Assembly: GCA_902729315.2 (NCBI GenBank)
Contig: LR746277.1
Span: forward strand, 3,291,001-3,355,000
DNA length: 64,000 bases
Direction: 5' to 3'
Origin: Spirodela intermedia
Taxonomy: Eukaryota > Streptophyta > Magnoliopsida > Alismatales > Araceae
The notes beneath the pieces were generated by a model. That model was not told the DNA's origin and did no database searches. It saw nothing but the letters and a program-made list of their open reading frames with translations. A program made the position numbers and the translations under genes. The number at the start of each line of letters is the position of its first letter. Position 1 is the stretch's first letter. This document shows, one piece after another, positions 49,101 to 59,778 of this stretch.

Positions 49101-50590
49101 CATCATCCTCCCGTCAAGATTTTCTCCATAGAATTTAGGAACCATAGCCACTAGGTTAAACATATTCTATTCTAGTTGATGAAGCAAATGAAACCGTTTT
49201 CATATAAAATCAAGATATGTACATACTTTAAAAATAAAGTATTGTAATTCACTAGTATTGAAATAAAGTATTAGAATCCCAATATTCAATCAACTTTACA
49301 CTCACCTCTAGGACACATTTAAAATATTGTAGTGCAAGAAAAATCTATTGAAATTATTTTGTATCACTTTGTTGTGAATTCTTACAAGAAAGGAGATGAA
49401 GTTGACTAGGATATTTCATCTCAAGTAGAGAGCCTATAACTCCTCTAAAGAACGGCTTATATGTGCTGAAAATGTATAATTATCTAATATTTCATTTCAA
49501 CAAACCATAAGCTTTCTCTTATAGTAAGAATTCTCAATATAGTTTGTCTTATCTTCAAATAAGTGGACAATTTTGCTTGTAATTTAATTAAAGGTAAAAC
49601 TATCTTATGACATTCATTATCAAGATTTATTTTCAGCTCTCAACAGTATTTTGACAATAAATAGAGCTAAATGTAGTCAGGCATTGACGTTGGTCAACCA
49701 CCACATATCAAGTAGTATGACGAGCTTTGGCCAATTTTCATATTAACATTATTTAAAAGAGAAAAAGTAAAACGAGTGCCTTTGGTATCAATTTCCAAGT
49801 TGATTTCTTGATTATGGGTCCAGTATCAATTATTGTTTTCACATCTTGAACAATTTGATCTCGGCTTGACTCTATAAAGATGTTCAACCAAGAAATTCTG
49901 AGGTAGCTTCTTGGAAGGCTAATACCAATTTAGGCGAATCTATCTATTGATAGAATGAAATAATAAAGGAAGGATAAAAAAGAGGAGGGTGAAATCCTTT
50001 TAAGAAGTTGATTGTATAGTTGCATTACAAGAAAATAGACTTTGGATTAGATCTGCGCTGAAGTTTAAAGCCAAGTTAATTGGCAGAGGTGAGCCATTCT
50101 TGGTTTTCAGACTTTTTAGTCACGCATAACCATGCAGGGCTTCGGGGACACTCGAACGTTTTAAAAACCTAATTTCAGTACTCAAAATCCGATTAAATTA
50201 AAAAAAAATGTTCAAAGACGACCGTCCGCCATTTTTTTCTAAAAACCTAATGTTCGTTCCTTATTTGGTTTTTGATGTGAGAGCTCGTGCATCCCTAGTG
50301 CCGTCCTTATTCCTCAACAAAGGCTGTCACCTTCCGTGGTCTTCCTCTTCCCCATCAACAGGATCGAATCCCACAATATTCCCTTCAGCCTCATTAGTGC
50401 TGTCCAGAGAAGGGGTTGTGATTGGTTACTTGTGTTTATCCCTCACGTGGATTCAATTATATGATGGTGGGGTAGGTAGTAGTGGTAGTGGGCGGCGGTG
50501 TTAGGCTAGTAAAGGAACGTCCTTTCTCTTCCCGGCGGCCTGACATCCAATCGTTCGGAGGAAATCGTAGGAGGGCTCGCGCGGGCCGCA
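46131..50590. other. Long AT-rich spacer before AP6, no gene
   Basis: About 4.4 kb without any recognisable gene. There are no open frames of note until 50208, and none has a family motif. Scattered stretches (for example 47990-49400) look like deeply eroded transposon sequence, but I found no primer-binding site, polypurine tract or conserved pol motif to anchor them. Confidence 0.5.
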
Positions 50591-50602
50591 ATGAATACTG
50601 GG

Positions 50603-50609
50603 TATATAG
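50603..50609 (+). promoter_or_regulatory. AP6 TATA box
   Basis: TATATAG lies 110 bp upstream of the AP6 ATG, so this gene has a 5' leader of roughly 75-80 nt, longer than in the AP1-AP5 group. Confidence 0.65.
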
Positions 50610-50712
50610 AGTCGTGGGGGGCTGAATTGAAACTCCATATTAGAAAAAGAAGCCCTCTTTCAGAATGCCTTTCTGATACACACAAGGTTGTTCTTGAAAA
50701 CGCTCCACATCC

Positions 50713-52257
50713 ATGGCTCCTGCTTCGTTCTTCTCCCACATACTGATAGCTGCCCTAGTGTTGTGGAGTCCTTGCTGCCACTGCTCTTATCAGGCCAATG
50801 AAGTGGATGCAGATACTCACCACGAAGTTGCCGTCCGGACTCTTCTCACCGGCAATGTTTGCTCGTCGAATGGTTCTTTATCCCTTCAGTAAAATTAAAC
50901 ATTGATTCAGCTCTACATAGCACATAAAATTCATCCGTAATGTATGATGCTAATGTTCTTCGTTCCTTTGATGACAGATGCGAACCACGATGGGCTGAGG
51001 GTCATCCACCGTCATGGACCATGCGCGCCGCCTAGTAGCCGGGGACGCCCTTCGAAATTGATCCCCGAGGAAAATCTACTCTTGGACGAGTCCAGGGCAG
51101 AGTCGCTTCGTCGATCGCGGAGGATGACTGTGCCCGTGCCGCAGCGAGCTGCTGCTCAGCGACGGCGTGAATCGGCGGCTACGACCGTCCCAGCTCGCTC
51201 GGGCCGCGCGCTGGGCATAGCCAACTATTTGGTCACCGTGGGTTTCGGGACCCCCAAGAAGGACATTTCGGTGGTTTTCGACACCGGCAGCGACTTGACA
51301 TGGATCCAATGCGAACCTTGCGTCCGCTCGTGCTACCAGCAACAGGAGCCCATATTCGACCCCCGCCAGTCGTCATCGTACAAGAACATCAGCTGCAGTT
51401 CCGCCGACTGTTCGAGCCTGCAGTCGGCCACCGGGAACAAGCCCGGCTGCTCCGCGTCAAACTGCGTCTATGCCGTCCAGTACGGCGACAGTTCATATTC
51501 CATTGGCTTCTACGCCCACGAGACCATCACATTGAGAGACACCGATGTTCTCTCCAACATCAAGATTGGATGCGGCGAGAATAACCAAGGCCTTTTTGGC
51601 CAGGCAGGGGGCCTACTCGGACTCGGACGGGACGCAGTGTCTCTTGTTTCCCAGGCTGCGGGCAAGTACGGCAAAGTCTTCTCTTACTGCCTGCCTTCAA
51701 ATCCGAGCTCCAATGGTTACCTGACTATGGGCTGGACCGTGCCAATCTCCGGTGTCAAGTACACGCCGATGCTGACCGACGTAAGCGCCCCTTCCTTCTA
51801 CTTCCTCGACATTGTCGGGATAAGCGTAGGAGGCGAGCAGCTATCCATACCCGCGAGCACGTTCCAGACAGCGGGTACTCTCGTTGACTCCGGCACGGTC
51901 ATAAGCCGCTTTCCTCCGGCGGCCTATGCTGCCCTCCGGTCGGCCTTCCGAGAGCAGATGTCGAGATATCCGACCGCGCCGGCGCTCTCCCTACTGGATA
52001 CGTGCTACAATTTCACCGGATATGACACGGTGTCCGTTCCGAAGGTAATGCTGTTCTTCCGGGGTAACGTCCCTTTGGACATCCATGTCTCCGGGATACT
52101 CTACGCGGCGAAGATCTCGCAGATGTGCCTGGCCTTTGCCGGCAATGGTGACCCCTCTGACCTTGCTATTCTCGGGAATACTCAGCAAAAGACGTACCAA
52201 GTCATCTACGATACGGCGAAGGGAGCGATCGGGTTTGGAGGTGGCGGCTGCAGCTGA
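50713..52257 (+). CDS. AP6: divergent secreted nepenthesin-type aspartic protease
   Basis: Exon 1 is 50713-50872, the intron 50873-50977 (phase 1) and exon 2 is 50978-52257, giving 479 residues, the longest in the cluster. The signal peptide is MAPASFFSHILIAALVLWS to about residue 24. HRHGPC opens a longer, Arg-rich propeptide. The catalytic motifs are DTGSD (Asp155) and DSGT (Asp357). The flap reads YGDSSYSIGF rather than YGDGSSTVGF, the Trp motif reads LTWIQC as in most plant relatives, and the C-terminus is GGGCS. These features place AP6 nearer the general At5g10770-like type than AP1-AP5. The flanks share nothing obvious with the other copies, so it is an old member of the cluster. Function beyond acid proteolysis cannot be stated. 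Confidence 0.93.
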
Positions 52258-52800
52258 GCCCAGATGAATCGGTAGCTGCTAGATCCCTGTAAGCGTTTGG
52301 GTAATCAAACCCCAATGATCAGTGACAACCAAAAAGCCTGGAATCATCAATGACGCGGGAGGACCGAAAAACGGTCGTTTCTAAACATTACTGCACTTGT
52401 TGACAATAGTGACTAGAACATACTACGGTGACAAAAACACTTCTATACTTTTTTAAATATGAATACCCATATCAATAAAAAAAGATGAAAAGGATGAAAG
52501 TAAATAATGATTTTTCCATTGACTCTAAACTATCCAAGATGAAAGTAGATAATAATTTTAGACGAACAAAACCTTCTCTCAACGTTTGAAGAATGTGCGT
52601 TTCCCTTCTTTCAATCAATAAAAGTCCTCATTGTCCCGAATATAGAACACCTATATCTCTCAAATTCTCACTAATCAAGGAAGCAGAGTCTCAAAATGAA
52701 GAAAAAATGAAATTTTATTTCAAAATTAATGGAAATAAATAGGTATAATAGATGTTCTGTTACAGAGAAAAGGTGTATGAGAAATAACAAGTTTAGGCAT
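52258..52800. other. AP6 3' flank, no gene
   Basis: AT-rich sequence with no recognised element. It contains AATAAA-like motifs (for example near 52616-52622) that could serve polyadenylation, but none is clearly positioned. Confidence 0.4.
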
Positions 52801-53950
52801 TCCTATTGTTTTACATGATTGTGTCAATTATTATCTATATCCAAAGCATATCTGTGAATTTCATGCAAATTGAATATGAGGAGAAGGAAGAAAGGGTCAC
52901 TAGGACTAGAGGAACAGGTAGGCTATTTATATCTTTCCCACATGTTTTTCTCCATGGAAGAACTCTTACTGACTTCAGATATCATTTTTGTGCTATTACT
53001 TTACAGCCTTTGTATACAGTCCTACAAGTGAGTTTCATCGTCAAACATGATCTAGTAATGAGTTGTCTCAATCATCGAGAATCTGATTTTCTAAAGAGAC
53101 TGTTGTATTCAAGGACGATATAATACATATATATATCTAGAGACAGAGAGACAGTTAGAAAATAAGGGCTAGTTACAGACGAGATTCACTAAATGGTCAC
53201 AAAAAGAATGGTGCAGTAATGGAGAGAACATAGCACAAATGGATGTACATCGAAACCACCCCCCACCCCCCAACATAGGAAACGACAGAAATACCCTGAA
53301 AGTTTGCTCTCATACTCTCTAGCCCTAATAGAGATTAAAGTTTGTATCTCTTATCCATAGATAAGAATACTCTCCACCTTGACCCACATAGCTCCCCATG
53401 AGGCAGAATAAAAACTTTACCTTGGTTAGGTCCTTCAAGTTAATGTGCTTCAAACAAAATTTTCAACTTCTCATTCATCTCAATCTTTGCCAATGTGAAC
53501 ACTTCCCAATGAATATTTCTTTCTGAAATACACTTTTCCATGGTACTTGGCAGAAATGTGCCTTATAATTGAATGATAAATTTGGTTCCTTCTCATGTGG
53601 ATTTTACTTTGGCTATCACACAAAAAAGTAAAGCATTATTATTTCATTCCAATATTATCCATAAGAGCTTTGCTTCATGTGGTTTGTTTCGCTAGATCTA
53701 TGCCTGGCTTCTATTTTATCTCTTGCTTGAGAACACAATCATTTCTTGGAGTATAGACTTTCAGCTCACATCTCACCTACAATAGTAAAAACATATCTCA
53801 TAGTACACTTCCTCTACTTTAAGACTCCACCTAAATCTAAGTCAGTATACCCTATAACGTCTAGTTATCCTCTTGAACAACATGACAATGATGTTGGCAA
53901 CGTGGATCCTAATTCCCCTCCTTGCACAGTGTAAGACTATGCATCATACA
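52800..53950 (-). mobile_element. Probable copia-type remnant, - strand
   Basis: Read on the - strand, a motif GTCAAGGTGGAGAG (at 53372-53385) resembles the polypurine tract plus LTR junction common in plant Ty1/copia elements. What follows it (toward 52800) is LTR-like, with a TATA-type run near 53130. The sequence at 53390-53950 would then be internal. All frames are broken. This rests on one motif and general appearance, so it is tentative. Confidence 0.35.
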
Positions 53951-55000
53951 CCCATAAGAGGTAGATAGAGTGAGAGAGTGAGAGAGAGAGAAATGTGAGT
54001 GATATGGGAACACACACCAGAGAATCCTCATACATCAATAGTTCCATAGGCTCTTTTTCCTTCAAGAGCAACGAATCACTTTAGAACACAACACAATGTA
54101 TTTGCACGTCACACAGAAGAGGAAGCCTCTTAGCTCCTTCTTATCATAGGGTTGGGGAAAAATACATGAGGACAAAGGACTATTATACCCCTGGGATTAA
54201 ATTTTCTTTTGGGACCAAAGACCCCATTATGGCCCATTAAATCATTTTCTTAAAACTCCAATAAATCTCTTATTCTTTCTGGTTAACAGAAGATATACTT
54301 TATTTCAATCCATTGACTTCTTCAAGGATTAGTCATATATTAGATAACCATACACATCTTCAAAGTAATGTCCAAGATGATGTATACTGAAACATGTGAT
54401 ATGCCTCTTTTAAATGTATGAGGCTAGGACATGTCTGCAATGCCTTATGCTAAAGTACACATTTTAAAACTAAAACTTACGTCTGTATCATAAGCATTCT
54501 CATATGTAGACATACATAAGAGACACATCAGCATAAATTAATGGTAGATGGCACTTAGATAATTAACATCCTGTCAAAATTTTCAACTCAAGCTATGAGA
54601 CATCAGTAATTCTTAAAATACAACTCCATCACTAGGACTACAATCTGACCTACTAGGCAAGTACTCTCCATTCTTGAAAGCATATGGATGCAATGAAAAA
54701 TATAACAAGATCACTAAAATGATGCCCAAGACAAAGAGAAATATGACGCATACAATATAAACTAAGATTGAAGACATAATATTCTGAAGAATGTAATATG
54801 ACCAGGCATGAATCCTGAAAAACTAGGCTCTAGTACTAACGTGAAGTAAAATGGGTATATTACTATGGTGTCAGAAAATAGTGACAGAGGATCTAGCCAT
54901 CCACCTGAAAAGGCCAAGGAAAATCAATAAAAGGAGCGCATAAAATTCAAAAATTGTTGATACTCTTCATTTCCAAGATTAAAAATGAAAATTTATGAAA
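53951..55000. other. AT-rich intergenic DNA with possible retroelement traces
   Basis: No gene. A GA-rich stretch lies near 53965-53992. A TGGTGTCAGAAA motif near 54869-54880 resembles a decayed primer-binding site for initiator methionine tRNA, but no LTR boundary can be recognised before it. Confidence 0.35.
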
Positions 55001-55002
55001 AA

Positions 55003-55052
55003 TCCCACCTGAACCACTTGCAAGACCGTATGGATTCAAATACGTAGTAAAA
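55003..55052 (+). repeat. Left arm of a 50-bp inverted repeat
   Basis: The 50 bp match the reverse complement of 56383-56432 with about four differences. The core is ACCTGAACCACTTGCAAGA. Both arms can be read as the same short peptide (PPEPLAR.YGF.YV), so they may be copies of one exon fragment rather than transposon ends. Confidence 0.85.
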
Positions 55053-55384
55053 TAGGTCAACCTCCTTCCTTATCTTTCCCAGAAACGGCTATCCATACTC
55101 TACCGTAGCCACCCTCGGCACTCCCCAACAGCCGTTCACAGAAACTCCGAAAATATTCGTTAATTAACACCTTAAAGGGAACTAAGCAATTTTATACCTT
55201 CACTTAGTTGCCAGTCGTACCCCTGCTCAGGAAATATTATCTGCAAGCTCCATGAGACCATGGTAAGCATAGTTGACGGATCCTGATCCAGATCCATGTA
55301 AGATGGAATCATGAAAGCTTTGATCTTTTCTAACTCTGTCTGTAACTCACTAGAGGTTCGGGAAAAAAAGAGAAGATGTATACG

Positions 55385-55602
55385 AACGAGATATACAGCG
55401 ACGAGAAGAAAGAAAAGGATTGAATAGACGAACTCCCGAGCATTTGTTGATCTCAGATGTGTCTATATCAAAGGAACGGGTGACTCATTATTTCGATGAA
55501 TATTTCCTTCGGACAGAAGAAGATTCGGTAAACACAAGGAATCTCGCTTATTCGAAATCTCACTTATCAAAGTCCATTGTGAAAGAATCACCCGCCATTT
55601 AG
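55385..55602 (+). other. Open stretch of organelle-like appearance, unassigned
   Basis: A frame open from before the ATG at 55420 to the stop at 55602 reads as charged, organelle-style protein (it includes [10 protein letters not shown] and [10 protein letters not shown]). It abuts the plastid rps7 fragment at 55600. The sequence style suggests an organellar origin, but I do not recognise the gene. Confidence 0.4.
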
Positions 55603-55697
55603 GCGGATCGACTCATCAAGTTCCTATTGAAATAGGATCTACACAAGGAAAAGCACTTGCCATTCGTTGGTTATTAGGAGCATCCCGAAAACGTCCG
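55600..55697 (+). pseudogene. Nuclear copy of a plastid rps7 fragment
   Basis: About 98 bp encode [19 protein letters not shown] and [11 protein letters not shown], the central part of plastid ribosomal protein S7, with hardly any change from the plastid gene. The fragment starts and ends abruptly and has no start or stop of its own. It is therefore a plastid-to-nucleus insertion, cut off on its right by unrelated bases and an LTR 19 bp further on. The near-perfect reading suggests a fairly recent transfer. Confidence 0.85.
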
Positions 55698-55715
55698 ATA
55701 AATGATGTTCGATAG

Positions 55716-55858
55716 TGTCATTGGACTCCTGACCCATTAGGGCCCATTAGAGCCCATAAGGCCCATTTTCTTGATCTCCTCTTTTCCTCTTCTATATACA
55801 CACATGTAGTCTCCACTCTCGATGATGAATTCTATGGTTTCCTCTTTCATTGTCAACA
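55716..55858 (+). mobile_element. Very short LTR (143 bp) followed by a primer-binding site
   Basis: It begins TGTCATTGGAC and ends TCAACA, with TG...CA ends, and contains a TATA-like TCTATATACA near 55793. It is followed without a gap by TGGTGTCAGAGC (55859-55870), one base different from TGGTATCAGAGC, the usual plant site pairing with initiator methionine tRNA. The small LTR fits TRIM-type or short copia elements. No second LTR was found in the window, so the element is incomplete. Confidence 0.75.
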
Positions 55859-56100
55859 TGGTGTCAGAGCCCTAGGCTCTCTCCAGCCGCCGCTTCCCTC
55901 TCCAGCGTGGTGCCCTCCTTCGGTGGCGCCCTTCTCCTCTCGGCGGCACCCGCCTCCGCCGCCGCCCCTCACCGACGCCGCCTCCGCTTTCGCTCCTCTC
56001 CAGGCCGCCGCCGCCGTGCCAGGTGTGCCCTCGGCGCCACCCGTTCCCCTAAATCGCCGCGGCCTCCACGGCATGCCCTAGGCGGCGCGCCCTAGGCGAA
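55859..56100 (+). mobile_element. Primer-binding site and GC-rich leader of the short-LTR element
   Basis: After the primer-binding site the sequence is strikingly GC-rich (CCGCC/GCCGC runs) up to about 56110, then reverts to AT-rich DNA. A frame of 81 codons (55850-56095) is rich in Ser, Pro, Ala and Arg and could be the start of a gag-like protein or captured host sequence. The end at about 56110 marks a truncation. Confidence 0.5.
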
Positions 56101-56382
56101 CCCGCCGCGGCGTGCATAAATGTAGGCACAACTAGGCCATGCAGCTTAGTAAGGGGTAGTATCTTTCTTCTTAATGGTGAAAGGAAGATATAAATAAATG
56201 GTGGTTTTTAGGAGGAATAATAGTTTGACAGTAAATTGAAGAAATCTGAGTTTCTTAATGACGAGTCTAGTCTAGAAAAAAGAACAGTTTACATCTTTTT
56301 CTACCATGAAAATTCTTGTAAAAGGCTTTCAGTTCTAAAAGGAAAATAACTCGAGAACAATGACTCAGTCTGTTTATGGAAT

Positions 56383-56432
56383 TTTAATACGTATGTGAAT
56401 CCATACGATCTTGCAAGTGGTTCAGGTGGTAT
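56383..56432 (-). repeat. Right arm of a 50-bp inverted repeat
   Basis: Reverse-complement partner of 55003-55052. The two arms enclose about 1.33 kb with the plastid rps7 fragment, the organelle-like frame and the short LTR. Confidence 0.85.
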
Positions 56433-59200
56433 TTCTTGTTTTACAGGTGAAATCCCAGTATCTAGCACAGTGACATCCCATAAAATTTAGTATCAATCAA
56501 CAACTTCCCACTACACACTACAACAAACAAATTTCTGCATCCTCTTCATCAGCTTTATCTGGTGGTCAAATAACTCTACAACTACAATTGATGTTCTCTA
56601 TCAGGCCCTAAGATAATTAGGTCATGAGGGATGGCGATTTAACTAAGGCACATAGTGCTTGATGTTAAAGTTTGATTTTCTATATAATAACTCAGAAATT
56701 TTGAGTCAATGGCTGCATGAATCAATGTAAAATCCTAATTATAGAAGTTAAAATGTGTTAGTAAAGTACGATGTCAATTAATTTATATTTACATCAGTAC
56801 CCTAAATCTAAGAAAGTAAAAGTCAATATTTTAAGCCAAATCACCCATGTAAAACTGAGTAGTCATACTCTATTCCAAACTGTGAGGCAAAAAAGCAGGA
56901 AATAACTCATTTCACAGTGAGTCTTGGATGACAAGAGGAAGCTCTAAGGTGTAGGGAGATATTCAGATCAAAGAGAGGTGGTGAGTTGATTCATTTTTAA
57001 TTATATTTTGTTCGAATTCTCTGCAATGGATAGATGGAAGTTGTCAAAAGCAATGGAGGCATTAACGAATTTCATTCCAATTTCAATTGTATTTTGTTTT
57101 AGTTTTAACTTATTTCATCCTCTAGGTGATACATAAATTATATCATTTTGGCTGTTGTGTTAAAAAAAATGATCAAATTTCAAATAATTATTAGCCTAAT
57201 TATGGATAATTATTAGGTTAATGTCAATAATTTTTTCATTCTAAATAATTTATTTTAAAAAATAAATATTAAAGAATAAATAAGAATAATCTTCTTCATG
57301 CTTTCAATCTTCAAAATTGCTTGAGCTTTAAATCGTCAAATTTTGTGATGTTTCCACATTCGACCTTGATAAATAACTTAAGACCTGATAAATATTCAAG
57401 AGAAAATGGCATAGAAAATCGTCAAGTGAAGAGATAAAAAAGATGATAACCAATGAGGTTTCCCTATTAATGGTGAAACGGGAAGACAATTTTGATTGGA
57501 ATACTAATAAAAGTTATGTAATATTTCGAAATAAAATACCACAATGGTTGTAAAATGTTAATTTTTACCATAAATATTAAAATTGCAAGAAAAAAATAAA
57601 AAAATAAAATAAACCTCACTGTCATTGAAGAATAGACTATCCTCACAGTAAGAAAGTGGAATGTAAAAGTGATTGGATAGTTTGTTACCCTTGCTTATTG
57701 TAACGGTCTACATTTCGATTGAGACTATGATTTAATCCAGCCTCTGGGTCTTTTCTAAATGATGGCTTCATATGCTAAACCCTGCCACGATCCAGAGCTC
57801 TTGGCTAATTTAACGAATCTCTTGGAATTTTTCATGATCTGAAATAATTAATCATTTTACTGAAGCGGATAATTTGCTCTTGGATATCTACCCTCTAGTG
57901 TGTAGATACATTTTATTTGGTCGATCCTCTGAATTTTATTTGCACAATTTCAATTATTTAATATTAATGTCTTATTTTTTTAATAACATAATGAGTAAAA
58001 TATTGAAGCACATTGTTAGAAAAACCAAATGAGGCTGGTCTCTTTCAAACCTTGTTCCGCAGGTGTGCGACAAATGCTCCCCACGAAACGGCAAGCTAAA
58101 GAAATACACAGCGGGGAGAGTACCACACACCACCACAACAGTAAGTTTGTCCTACCCACCCGACCTCTGCCTTCACCTCGCGTACGCCACAACACATGAA
58201 GGTTATTTTCTTTCTTCTTTCTACCCTTTTTGAACCCTAACTTATGTTAGAGTAGATATTAATTGTCTAAAGAAGACACCCAATCAACTAGGGAAGAGGC
58301 AAACCCCTGTACTTTCGTTCCAAGGACTCTTCATAGAGGGTCGTCTGACTGTACCCACCAACATGAAGCAATGAAGCTCTTTATAGTTATTCTATTTCGC
58401 ATATTCAAAGACACAAAATGGATCATCGGACCAAAGTAAAAAAAAAATGCTTTAGATTTATCTTCTAAACGTTTGTTTAAATAGATGTACAACAGTTTGG
58501 GCTCACGTCTTCAAAATATTACTGACTCTAGCAAAAGAACAAGTAAATCTGATTTCATTTGCCCCACGTTGGTCTCTATGCTCCTATCAGTCACATCTCC
58601 TTGCCGATAATCCACTACGATGGTCCTCGCTCTGAATTCTCTGGTTGTAGTCCCTTCACTGCTACCACAAGTATCCAGCACATTCAAGGTCAAGCCCTGT
58701 CTACAGTAGGAACCCATTTACAATAATCATATGAATGATATCCGGTTCACATGGGATAGAAAGAGACGAATAAGAACAGGATAATAACTCCACCTCATAT
58801 TCTACCTCACTCCAAGTCCTCATACCTGACAAAGAAACCAATTCGAGAATGTCCGATGGAAGTTCAAAGTTCTTTTTAGCTTGTACCAAATGAAGATGTC
58901 TATTATGACGACCATCTCGATTGTGTATTGTCAACGGAATGGGATTTTGAATGCCATAACATATAAAGTGCAACAACTTTTATGGAATGCATTGTTGCGG
59001 TGTAAATCGCGGTAAATTATATTAGCAACTGTATTATAAATAGATGAATATAGTTATAGCTCAAATCATAAGGATCTAAGTTGCTTATCAGAGAAGACTT
59101 AAATCTTATTGTAATTTTCTGCGTGCGTCTTGTTGAAAATCAAACTAGATCCTATGGTTCAATGATCCTCGAAGAAATTTGACAACGTCCTGACAAAAAC
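56433..59200. other. AP6-AP7 spacer, no gene supported
   Basis: AT-rich DNA. At 58063-58140 there is an exon-like piece of 26 codons (starting VCDKCSPRNGK) between a good AG acceptor and a GTAAGT donor, but nothing joins to it. On the - strand, open frames at 58511-58717 and 58701-58976 have a coding-like look without a recognisable family. Confidence 0.4.
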
Positions 59201-59206
59201 ATTGGA

Positions 59207-59233
59207 CTCTCTCTCTCTCTCTCTCGCTCTCTC
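59207..59233 (+). repeat. (CT)n microsatellite upstream of AP7
   Basis: A CT run (GA on the - strand) that ends about 545 bp before the AP7 ATG, followed by (TATC)n near 59262-59277 and further CT-rich sequence to 59310. Confidence 0.9.
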
Positions 59234-59734
59234 GATATATAAATAAATATAAATATGTACCTATCTATCTATCTATTTTTCTTTCTGTCCACTCTCTTTC
59301 TCTCCCTCTCAGATTATTAAGGTTGCGTAAGCCTACACAGGGTACCATTTAGAAACCATTTCATTTTAAGTGTCTAGGGTTGAAATAAAAAAGGCCGACC
59401 TTAATAGTGTAATATCGATGACCCGTTTCCAGAGTATTTTTTAGACTATTTCTGTTGAAAGCCGCTTATCTGGACCATATCTGGCAAAAATTTGGCACGA
59501 TCTAGATATCGCTGAGATTAACATCGCGCGGGGTGGCTGAACAACTGAGTAATGAAAGTAATTGGGGAAGAAATGGGACATTAATAGGCCATAAATCGGG
59601 AAGGTTTTCTGGACGATCCCGCGCCAGCTGGTCCTGAGGGGATATCGAAGGTCTCACTTGTAAAAGATCCTCAGAGAGGCGCCTCTTGGGATCCTCGTCG
59701 TCAGGCGTAACGCCAACAGACACTGCGACCAGCC

Positions 59735-59741
59735 TACAAAT
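59735..59741 (+). promoter_or_regulatory. AP7 TATA-like box (TACAAAT)
   Basis: TACAAAT lies 44 bp before the AP7 ATG in an AGCC context, exactly where AP1 has AGCC-TATAAAG. It is probably the same element with one base changed. Confidence 0.5.
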
Positions 59742-59778
59742 ATCGTTCTCCGTCAACCTCGGGGATCCTAGCTCTGCA

